64,000 nt of DNA from Niebla homalea. Taxonomy: Eukaryota > Ascomycota > Lecanoromycetes > Lecanorales > Ramalinaceae. The DNA lies in contig JAHGAU010000006.1 in assembly GCA_019925105.1 (NCBI GenBank), positions 806,001-870,000 on the forward strand. Reading direction: 5' to 3'. Below are positions 53,589 to 64,000 of this stretch, in pieces. Below the pieces are notes generated by a model. That model was given only the letters and a program-made list of their open reading frames with translations. It did not search any database and had not been told where the DNA came from. Every line of letters begins with the position of its first letter. Positions within the stretch are counted from its first letter, which is position 1. A program made the position numbers and the translations under genes.

Positions 53589-56500
53589 TGTTAGACTGAC
53601 TCCGCTGGCGGCACGCCGGCGGGACTAGTAAAGGTAGGTGTAGAAGACGTAACGTTACGGTTTAAATACTTAAGTACCACTTTAATAAGTAAATTGATAA
53701 TAAGATTAATTCTTAAGGAACTTAGAAAGAACTAAAATATAGCCTTTACTTAAGGTAAAAGTAATAATTATTCCGCTTTACGTTTATTAAGTTACGGTTT
53801 ATAAATAATATATATTAAGGCCGTTATTAAGGCCTTTTATTAAGGCTTAATGGTTTACCTTAACGTAGTAGTATAACGTATTATTATAGCGCCGGCATAA
53901 AGATAGCGTTAATTATTAATGATTATTTTCCTTTTTATATATTAATCTTTAAAGTATAAAGAAATATATTTAAGAAGCTAACGTAAAGTTAACTAAGTAT
54001 AAAGCTTATTAAAAACTTATTATTAAACTTAATAAGAAAAAGGTAAAAGGAAAAGAGTCCTTAAATATATATATAAATATAGTAATATTTATTTAATAAT
54101 AATATAATAAGGGTATTTTACGTTAATAAATAATTAATATAATTTATAAAGCTTATTAAAAACCTTTTTATAAAACTTAATAACAAAAAATAAGTAAAAA
54201 AAAAGTCTTTACGGTATTAATTAATAATTACTTAAAGCTTTATTATTAATTTATTACGCTATAATAAAGGTAAACGTTATTATAAAAACGGTATACGATT
54301 ATAATAAGGTTTTTATTCTATTTTAAACTTTTTCTTTTTTCTCCTTAATAATCTTAATCACTTTTATCAATATAATATATTAAGGGTTTATATAAGTATC
54401 TATATATTAATATACGTATAGCTATATACCCTCGTTATCCATATTATTATTATAATAAATAACGTTAACGTTATATAAGCGTTTTGTTTACGTTAATAGT
54501 CCGTTTATTTTTATTTATTAAAAGTAATATAACGGATAATATTATTATAGTTATTAAAGCGTTAACGTAACCTTAATAAATATATTTATTAATCTTTTAT
54601 TACCTTAATAACTTTATATAATAGCTTTATTTACTTAATATCTTTTATTTAATAATACGTTAAGCGTTTATAATTTAACGCTTACGCTTTTTCGCCTTTG
54701 AATATTATCGCGGTTATTATTAAAGTTATTTTTATTAATTATAATCTTATAATAAAGATAATCGGGGGGGCGAGCGTGGCGGAATGGCATTTTTGAGTGC
54801 AGAAGATAAACTATAGAATAGTTAAACATTTCAAGGGTAGGGGACGATTTCACTAAGAGCCCTTAAACTTTATCCGGTAAATTACGTAATTAATATAAAT
54901 AAAACAATAATAAATATCCGACGATTTACCGGTACTTATAGTTAACCTTAAATAAGCCTAATTATTACGTAAGGCCGATAAAAAAGGATTATAAGGATTT
55001 AATATTAAAAAATTAAAGTTAAAATCGAATAAGGTTAATTTAAAAAGTTATATAATAAAATATTTAAAGCGAAGTTTAAACGTTAAAAGAAATAAAGTTA
55101 TATAATTAAGACCGTCTCTCCTTAATTAAGCTTAATATTATTATTAAATCTTTACCGCGGATTATAATATTAAAAAGTAAAAAATTCTTAATAAAAATAA
55201 TAAATTAAGGATTTAAAGTAATTATTAATCTTAATCGGATTAATATAAAAACTTAATCGTAATATTAAGGTAAATAATTATAAAGGAGAGGTTTTTATTT
55301 AAATCGGGTTAATATTTAAGGTAAACTAGGGTTAAGTTAATTAATTATGGTTTCCTTTTTTTTTTAAAAATTAAAGCGATAAGTTTAAAATAAATATAAA
55401 TATTAAAATAATTATAACTTAGCCATTAACATTATAGAACGCCGAAATTAACTTAAAATAGCTAGACTCGTGTATAAACAAATCAATCAATCAATAAAGA
55501 TAATCGTTTCCGTAATATTAACTTATCCGTACGCGTAATACCCGTAATAAGTAAAGTTATTAATTAAAGTTTAGACTTTAATAATCTTACGGAAAAATAA
55601 CGTATAAAGGCTAAATAATTATAATATTAATTATATATATAATTATTGATTATATATATAACTTCCGTTATCATAATATTATAATTTTATTTACGTTTTT
55701 TCTTATTCCGTATTATTTCGTCGTATTATTCTTATAGTTCTTAAGAGTATTTTAAGTCCGTTTCCGGTACTTATTAATTATATTTAGAACCTTAATTAAT
55801 TTACTTAATTTAATATTAAACGCCTTTTTAACTTTTAACCTTATTAATAATTTCTTTAATTATTTATTCCTTTTTATCGTTAATTAATTTAGGTATTTAT
55901 ATTATAATTTTCGCCGTTTAATCGCCGGTATAAGTATAATAAAGCTTTAAAAAAGAAATGTAAATAATAAAGTAAATTTAATAAATAATAAGAAGAAATA
56001 GGTAATACGTTTATATTTTAATTTTATTATTAATTCTAAAAGGTCCTATAAATCGGGGCGTAAGCTTTTTACTTAATTACTTTAACTTAAGGTTTTTAAT
56101 ATTTAATATTATTAAATTATTAACGTTATATAATTTTAGTTTATATTTTTTATTATACGTTTTTTAAATTAATTTAATAATACGGCGTTATCGGTCCGTT
56201 AATATTAATCGTATTTTATATAATATTTTAATTTTATTTCTTACTATAAATATCTTTTCTTTTATAAGTTTATCTCTAAGTTTAAAATAAATATTTAAAT
56301 TATAATTATATATTATTATAAAAAGGTTATAATTTAAAGTTAAATATTCCGAGTTTATATAAATAAATTTAATTAAAAAGAGTAATTTTACTTAATTTAT
56401 TTATTTAAAGCTAGGGAAGGTCCTTAAATATTATTTAAGATTTTAATTTTATCCTTTTATTTAATTATCCGTTTATAAGTAAAAAGCGGTACTTAATTTA

Positions 56501-58567
56501 CGTTTTATCTTTACGTAATAATATACTGATCCCTAGAAAATATTAATAAATAAAAACTTTTAATTAATTATAATTTTAACCGGTATATTATATTATACTA
56601 TAATTTCTTCGAAGAAAAGGTCCGTTAACGTAACGGTATTAATTTATTTTATAACGGGGAAATATTTATATATTTTTATATATTTATTTACGATTATTAA
56701 AATCGAATTATAAATATTGCTTTTAACCTTACTTATAAATAAACCGGTAACAAAGTCCATATTAAGTTCTTTTTAGGGTATAATTAATTAAAGGAATAAA
56801 GTAAACTCGCCGTAAAAACGGTAATGTAATACCTTAATCCTTTAATAAGTATTATATATTTTAATATAATTATTAATTTAAGCTTATATTCCGTTTTAAT
56901 AATATTTACGGATTAAAAGCTCGTAAGTTTTTTCGGCTCCGAAGTAACCCGTTAATAAATTATTATAATAATTATTAATTAGCTTTTTTTTACCGCTTTA
57001 TCATAAAGGATATATATACGGCCCTTATAAATAATAAGGTTATTTAAATTGAGACTTTAAGTATTATTATAATTTCGACGAAAATACGTTACCGTTACGT
57101 TATCGTCCTTAATCTTATATATAAATATATCGTTAACTTATAAATCCTTAATAAATAACTTAATTAACCTAAATTCTTTATAAGGCTTTTTAAATAATTA
57201 TTAAATCTTTTTTTACGGGATAATAATTTAAATACTTCTTAAAGTGAATAATAATTAATAATTAATAACCGCCGTCCGTTAGCGCTTTATTAATTTATCG
57301 GATTAAAATATAAACTTATTCTATAAAGTAAATAATAAAGTAATGTTAAAAAATAAGACTCCTTTATAGTTTAAACGTTTTAATAAAGGATTAATAAAGT
57401 TTATTTTACCTTAACGATAAAATACTTTAAAGTTAAAATTAATAAGTTTTAAGGCTTATTTAATTTAATACGGGCTTAACGTTAGTTATTTTATAAACCC
57501 CCGGAAATTATTATAATTCGTTTATATTTAAATCGCTTTAAAATTCTTTTTTAAATAATACCGTTAATATTTAAACGTTATAATAATAACGAGAAGCTTT
57601 TTATTATACGTTTTATAATTCTATTTAATAAAAGTTATTTTTTTTAGATTAATACGTAATTAAGCGTTAATAACCCTTTTTAAATTATTAAGATAAAATA
57701 TTTATAATAATAAAATTGGATATATCGGTTTTTACTTATACCCCCCGTTTTAAGTTAAAATAACGGAATAATAACGTACGGATAAATATTTTACGGAGTT
57801 AACGGAACGCTATATTTACCGTATTATTCTACTTTAATAAGTTAACCTTTTTCCCTTCTTTATTGTCCTTAAGTAGATTAATTAAGGGCTTAATTATCCT
57901 TAAATGTTTATAAATAAAATAACGATAAAAATTTATAAAGCTTAAAAAAACCTATACTTCCCGGTAAATTTTTAAAGTAAATTAATCCTTAATCATTTAA
58001 ATACGCTCTTAATCTATTTAAACCCCTTTAATAAAAACGATAAACCTTAAAGTCTCCACTTAAATAATATTAAATTAATATTTTTCAAGATTAACGTAAA
58101 GTTAAAATTAATAAAATCATTTAAAAACCTATTAAATATAACGTTAATAATCTGCCGGTTTCTTATTAAATATTAAAATATCGTTTAAATAAATTATATA
58201 AATTATATCGAGAAAGTTAATAAAAGTATAATTAATATAAACTTAAAAAGTCGTTAAGGTATTAATTAATTTAAACGGTATAATAAAATACTTAAAGTAA
58301 CTATAATACGTACGGAACGTTATCTTTTATTTACCGCCGGACTTAATCTATAATTAATAATAAATATCCTTAAAATCCAACTTAATAAACCGTTTAAAGT
58401 TATTTAACCGGTTAAAAATTTCGGTAATTAAGGGTAATAAGTATTGATTTTTAATTATAACCGTATTTAACTTACGGTAATCAATATAAAGATAAAAATT
58501 ACCGTCCTTCTTAAGTATAAAAAGGATGAAAGCGTTTACGGATAACGTTAAATAATAAATTTAATCC
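53589..58567 (-). mobile_element. Ty3/Gypsy element 2, interrupted and incomplete
   Basis: The 3' LTR begins at 53589 (TGTTAGACTGAC) in reverse orientation and resembles the Gypsy 1 LTR read backwards, including the GCTGGCGG...CGCCGGCGGG palindrome and GAAGACGTAA, so the families are related but diverged. Its first 75 bases are unmutated. On the minus strand the reverse transcriptase is readable: KKDGN and DYRKLN at about 58465-58512. The 5' part is cut at 58568 by another sequence, and its second LTR was not found, so the right limit is the last supported point. Confidence 0.75.
54765..55492 (+). mobile_element. SINE-like 728-bp retroposon with LINE-type tail
   Basis: It is flanked by an exact 14-bp target duplication AATAAAGATAATCG (54751-54764 and 55493-55506). 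The first about 100 bases (54765-54866) are not RIP-mutated and hold TGGCGGAATGG at 54777, close to a pol III A box. A weak B-box-like GGGACGATTTC lies at 54841. The last about 50 bases (GAACGCCG...AGCTAGA...) followed by (AATC)n resemble the 3' end of the LINE family in this window. The body between is AT-rich and does not resemble the LINE end, so a non-autonomous element using LINE machinery fits better than a truncated LINE. It could still be a truncated copy of another LINE. Confidence 0.6.
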
Positions 58568-59130
58568 TGTTAGAGTGCAAGCCCCTCTGGGGTGGTTGGA
58601 AGGCAAAGGGTGTATTACGTATAACTAAAGATATTAAAGTATAGAGGTATAAGAGTAAAGGGGCCGAAGGCCTTAATATACTTAGTCGGTAATACTCCTG
58701 GTTGCCGGATTAACCCCGGGCTTGGCCCAGAATAAACCCGGTAGGGCTTATTCCTGAGCTATTAATACCCTTAAACCCTAATATTACCCCCCCCTTAAGA
58801 AAGGCTCGTTTTTAAGCCTATAAGTATGCTGAAAAGGAAAAATTTTAAACTTAAAACCACCCCTTTTACCTATTACTTATAGGCCGGGTAATTAAAGTAA
58901 GGTCTATATATTACTTAGCTTACCCGTCACTAGTTAACCGGGTAAGTAATATGAGAATATTACCCAGGTTACCCGTTATTGGTTAATTGAGTAAGTAATA
59001 TAAAAATAGCAAAGGTAATATCGTGGCGGTGACCGGGTAGTTAATATAAATATACGGGGGTAAAATCGTAACGGTAACCCCTATAATAAGCTTTAAAACG
59101 CGATTTCATCCGGGGGGTTCCGGGGTAAAT
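58568..59130. repeat. weakly mutated LTR-like and hairpin-repeat block
   Basis: It begins TGTTAGAGTGCAAGCCC right after the interrupted Gypsy 2 reverse transcriptase. About 560 bases keep many CA, TG and GGG/CCC runs. An LTR-like part seems to reach about 58777, ending in CCCTAATA. From about 58870 to 59030, two similar units of around 50 bases carry TTACCCG...GTTA...GGTAAGTAATAT, the first with an 8-bp perfect stem CTTACCCG/CGGGTAAG. The boundaries and family are not certain. Confidence 0.5.
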
Positions 59131-60633
59131 ATCGTTTTTTATGATTTACCTTTTTTTTAAAATATTTTTTTAACCTTATTATTTTATATATTAAATTTAT
59201 ATTAATAAAAGGGCATATAATCTATATAGGTAAATAATATTAATAGTAATCGTTTTAATAATTTTAAGGAGTTATAAGGCCGTTTTAAAAGGCCTTTAAA
59301 CTTAATAGGGACGTAATATATAATTTATAATATTAAGTTTTAAATCCGGTAAAATCGTTATTTAACTTAGACATTTAAAATAACCCTTAAAGGCTACCTT
59401 AAATATAAAGATATTAATTGGATCTCCGGGTTATAATCCGGGCTTATCCGGATACTTTTTATAAAAAGCTTTAATTAATCCTTAAATATAAAGGAATTTT
59501 TATACGTTAACGTAATATTAAATATTATTTAAGGGTAAGTTTATCTATTTAATCTTATATTATAATTTTTATTTTCAATTAATACGTTAAGAATTAATAA
59601 TTTCTTTAAATTTTTATTCCTTAATATTTTTTTAATTTACGATAATAAGTTTAAAGGGTAGATTAATTTATCCCGGTAGTAATAATTTTTCTTTAATCGG
59701 GATACGGGTTAAATTATTTATATAAAAGGTAAAATAAATTTAAAAAATATTTAAAACGTTTAATTTATAAAAAGAATAATATTATTTAAGGATAATATAA
59801 AGATTTAAGCGTTTATAATTTAACTTTTTATTAAGCCGATTAATTATTAAATATTTAACGTTTACGTAAACCTTAATATTTATTTTATATTTTATATTTT
59901 AATATTAATAATTAATTTATTTAAATATATTATTATAAGTTTTATTTAAATTAAAATATATTATATTAAAATTTTTTTATATAATTTTAATAATATTAAT
60001 AGCTTTTTTAATTTAAAGTTATTTACGGGCGGTAATATATTTAATATTATTAAGATTAAATAATATTTTTAGGTAAAAGCTTTTATTAAAATAAAAAAGT
60101 ATTATTTTAATTAATCAATTTAAATTATTATTATCCGTAAATTCTATTATTTTAATTAATCAATTTAAATTATTACTATCCGTAAATTCTATTATAAATA
60201 ATTATTATATTTAATTATTTGATAAGTAATTTATATAAGTCCGGAGTCCTTACTTTATTTTTTAATTTATTCTTTTAATTTAACCGTTATTCTTAACGTA
60301 ATAAAGAATTAAGGTTTAATGGTCGATTTTAAGTTAATATAATAAAAAACGCTATATTTTATTAATAAATTATAGGCCATAATAGCTTAATTTAAAAAAT
60401 ATTATCCGGAAGGCCATAATACTTAAATACTTCTTTAATAAAAAGTTAGGTTATCTTTTTAACGGAAATCCTTTTTTCTTTAACCTAATAAAGGATATAA
60501 TATTAACCTTTAAATAATATATAAATTACGGTAAGGATAGCGTTTATATTTTTATATTTAAGTAATCCGGTAATAAAGTTAACTAAGAAATTAACCTATT
60601 TTCGTTCCGGGATTTCTGGTTAATAGAGTAATT
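59131..60633. repeat. RIP-degraded AT-rich repeat
   Basis: Stop-riddled sequence without CA or TG between the hairpin block and LINE D. It contains the 45-bp tandem duplication listed separately. The class is not determined. Confidence 0.5.
60101..60190. repeat. 45-bp tandem duplication
   Basis: Two adjacent 45-bp units (60101-60145 and 60146-60190) differ at a single T/C position. Each includes AATTAATCAATTTAAATTAT and TATCCGTAAATTCT. Confidence 0.85.
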
Positions 60634-63600
60634 TGATTGATTGATTGATTGATTTATACTACGGATCTAGCTGAGCTAATTCCGGCGTTCTTTAATACTC
60701 GGCTATTTAGCCTTATTAATAACCGTAAAAAACCCGATATTTATAACGTTAAAAATAAAAACCGGTATTTACCTAGCCTTTATTTACGTCTTAAGGATTA
60801 AAAGTATTTACGGCCGTTTAAAAAGTAAGAATTTATTTATATATTTTTTCCAAGAAAACCCATAATATTATAATTAAATTTACTTAAAGGTTACCTTTAA
60901 ACTTATTGCTTTTCCGTTACCTTACGGGTCTATTTAATATTAAAATTTTAAAATTCCGATTATATTATTAAATATCCTTATTAATACGTATATTATTATT
61001 ATTTTATTTATATAATTTTATCGACCAATATAATATCGCTTTTTATACCGCTTTGGTATTTATAGCCCTTTTAGCCCTTTACTGGGTATAGTTTTTCCGT
61101 TATTATTTTTTACCTTTAAGTTAACGGTAAAATTTCTTAATTAAATTTTCGATTACTTTTTTATTTCCTTAATTAAGCCGAACTATAATAATAAGCCCGT
61201 AACTATTATAAATTTAACGGCCGTTTTAATACCCTTTTTATTAATAAATATTTAACGATAATCATTAATTTTTATTTTTTTAATTAATCCCAATTTAAGT
61301 TCCTTAAATAATAAATAGGAGATTAATACGTATATAACGTTTTACTTTCGTTACCTATATTTATAATTAATATTAATCCGGTTACCGGCGTATATAATAA
61401 AAAAGGAAATAAATTAAGCCGTTTTTATTTATCCGGAGTTAGATTATTAATACGTTATTATTTTTTTTATAATTCCGTAATACCGGAAATACTTATTAAT
61501 AACCTCGTTATTATTTAGTGCCGGATATTATCGCTTTTAAAGGATTGATTCTTTATATTTACGTTAATATTCTATTTACCTTTTTATAATTTATAAGGTA
61601 ATTACCGTTAATTTCGCTTTTACGGTTTTCTTCTTTTTTATTATTCTTATTTTAAATAAGAGTTTATATACTTTTATATTAACTTCTTAAACGTAAGTTA
61701 GGTTAACCTCTTTTTTAATTTATTTTAATTTAATTTCCGTAAGGGGGTAAGTACTATTTCTTTACGCTTTTTTATTTAAAGCTTTTTATAATTTTAATAA
61801 ATATATTTATTTCTTATTAATATAATTAAATTTATACTTTTTTTAAGTTTTATTTAAGCGATTATTTAATTTAAAGCTAGCTTTATTAATAATATAAAGA
61901 CCTCGGATTTTAATACCGGGACGGGAATCGTTTTATATACTTTATTTATTATTCTTAAGTATTAATTTTAAACTTTCTATAGTTACCGGACGGGCTTTTT
62001 CTTATATTTAAGCGTATTTTTAAGTACGTATTAAATAATTACTATATATATTATCGTAAACTTTATAACCGCTTAATAAACGGTTTTAGCCTTCTATAAG
62101 GTAGCTTCTTACGTTAACGCTATAAGGTAAGTAAAGCTTTTCTTTTATAAAATTATTTTCTTTTAAACCTTTTTTATATAGTTTTTTTAATTTAATTTCT
62201 TATCGATTTATAAATTAAATACCTTAATATTAACTTCCGGTTTCATTATTATATTACTTAAGTCTATTATAGTTATTATATTATATAATTTCGGGCTTTT
62301 TATTATATAAATAAGCTTATATTTATATAGGGTAAATTAAACTTTATATATTTTTATTTATTATAAATAAATTTTATAAATTTATTTTAACTTTAAATAG
62401 TTTATATAAATAAATATATTATAAGCTAAAAAATAAATATTATTAATAAAGTTTTTTACTTAAACCTTCTATTTTAACTTCGTTAAGTCTTTAATAAACA
62501 GGTTATTAAAGAATAAGAATAAGATTAAGGAAATAAATAATTTTTAAGGAATCCTTATTATTACGGGCTTTATTATATTTATTTTCTATCTTAAATTAAT
62601 TAATATTATTTAATTACTTAAGAAACTTTCTATTTAATTTATAAGGAAAAATAAGATTTTTTTTTTCCGTAAATTATATAATAACCTTTAATAGTTTACT
62701 TTATTAAACGCTTTTATAATATTAAAGAAAGAAAATTTACGACGTATTTCTTCTTATAGTTTTATACTATATATATATTATTAATTAAGCCTTTAAGAGC
62801 CGTCTCTATTAACCGTTTTTTTCTTATCTTTATTTATTAATTAAGGAATAACTTATATTTTTTTACGTAATTATTTAAGATTTTTATGATTACCGTTTTT
62901 AAAGCTTTCCTTAACGTATAAAGGAATACTATAAATCTATATTATTTTACTTTTAAATAATTTAATTTAATTAACTTCTTAAGGATAATTATCTTAATTT
63001 CCTTAAATTTACGGGGGTAATATTTTATATTAAGGTAAACTTAAAATAAATAAATAAAAATTTCTCTAAATAATAACGTTATTATAAATAAGAATTTATT
63101 TAATATATTATTGGGTCCGGGGCTTTATCCTTTTTTAGCTTATTAATCGTTTTAATTATTATTTTTTAAGTTATTATTTTATTTATTATTATTAATTTAA
63201 AATATATTATACTATTAATATCTATTAAGTTAACTTCCGGTAACGGGGGAAAGAACGCTTTTTTAAGAGCCTTAATTTTACCGTTAAAAATATTTATTAT
63301 TGTACCATTTAATCTTTTTAAGGGTAAAAACTTAAGGATAAATTTAAGTTTTCTACTTTATTCTTTATTATATTTTATTAACTTTTAAATATTATAAAGG
63401 GAAACCGTTAAGTTATATATTATAGCCCGGAAGTATATTTATTTAACTTTCTAGATAATTCTTTTTTTCTTTTTAAGCGTTTTTTTTAATTATTAAAACG
63501 TTTCCCGGTTCCTATATTTAATAATTTATTTTATAAGCGCTTTTATTTTTATAGTTATTTTTATATATTTTTTATTTTAATAGGTTTTAATTTTTTAAGA

Positions 63601-64000
63601 TAACTTTATTATTAAAATTATAACGTTAATTACTTTATTTAAAGTTTTTATTATCCGCTTTATAAAATAATTAATTTATTCTTTATTATTAAGTTAAGGA
63701 TATTTTATTAATTAGGATATTATTTTTACCGCCTTTATTAATATCTTAATTTCTTTAATTATCTTTTATATTTATTTAAACGATAAGGGCGGAATTATAT
63801 TAATAAATTAATTTAAAGTTATTTATATTGGGACGTAATTTAAACCGTATTTTAAATCTTTTTGGGGTCCATATATTATAATTGAATTAATAATACCTTC
63901 CGAGTTAAATATTAAGTTAATTATAATTTTAAGTTTACGGCTTTTTTATATAATAGCCTTTTTTAACGTTAATAATATAAGGTTAAATTATATAATAACT
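60634..64000 (-). mobile_element. LINE D (same LINE family), runs off the window
   Basis: It starts with a TTGATTGATTGATTGATTGA tail at 60634 and then GATCTAGCTGAGCTAATTCCGG, the conserved 3' end of this family in reverse. The following sequence parallels LINE A from 35346 on. The reverse transcriptase FIDD box (mutated) is near 62440. About 3.4 of an expected 5.8 kb is present; ORF1 and the 5' end lie beyond 64000. Confidence 0.87.

Noticed and set aside
54668..54853. 61-codon open frame on the minus strand
   Set aside because: It crosses the target duplication and head of the SINE-like element, so it is accidental.
54765..54866. Functional tRNA gene (Leu or Ser type)
   Set aside because: The A-box match is fair, but the acceptor ends do not pair and the B box is poor; kept only as a tRNA-like head.
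1..64000. CRISPR array, telomere repeats or rRNA genes
   Set aside because: No regularly spaced repeats, no TTAGGG runs and no rRNA-like sequence were seen; the tandem repeats present are two-unit duplications.

Overview
The window looks like a repeat-dense stretch of a filamentous ascomycete (Pezizomycotina) chromosome. Two normal-GC gene islands (about 8.3-12.75 kb and 18.6-24.75 kb) sit in extremely AT-rich DNA with the signature of repeat-induced point mutation (RIP). CA and TG dinucleotides are almost absent there, while CG and CC survive, and the AT-rich DNA consists of recognisable but stop-riddled retrotransposons. The genes have short introns (46-67 nt in most cases) with fungal-type CTAAC/CTGAC branch sites. 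I cannot name the species.

Layout. 1-2470: AT-rich RIP-degraded DNA with unmutated patches. 2471-8308: a complete Ty1/Copia element on the minus strand (299-bp LTRs, 5-bp target duplication CTGAG). 8314-12753: island 1, with one gene for a large kinase plus pseudokinase protein (8841-11818, minus). 12754-18587: a second copy of the same Copia element on the plus strand (duplication GGAAC). 18588-24750: island 2, with a CorA-like two-helix membrane protein (18658-20521, plus, six exons) converging on a protein kinase-ankyrin gene (20795-24523, minus). Removing the second Copia element by its target duplication makes the two islands one continuous locus: kinase/pseudokinase, CorA-like protein, kinase-ankyrin protein.

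24.75-64 kb is gene-free, RIP-degraded transposon DNA. Its core is a four-level nest. A Ty3/Gypsy element (27781-52915, duplication AAATT) holds LINE C (minus, 30654-48077), which holds LINE B (plus, 32564-44147), which holds LINE A (minus, 35346-41123). Each level is delimited by its own target duplication. To the right are a second Gypsy element (minus, LTR start at 53589) carrying a 728-bp SINE-like insertion (54765-55492), a less mutated LTR/hairpin block (58568-59130), and a fourth LINE (minus, 60634 past the window end).

How it fits together. The genes belong to families that are expanded and variable in ascomycetes: kinase and pseudokinase, CorA-like membrane protein, and kinase with ankyrin repeats. 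That they work together in signalling or non-self recognition is inference from proximity. The transposon outer edges, roughly the last 30-150 bp of each element, escape RIP, which allows exact boundary calls.
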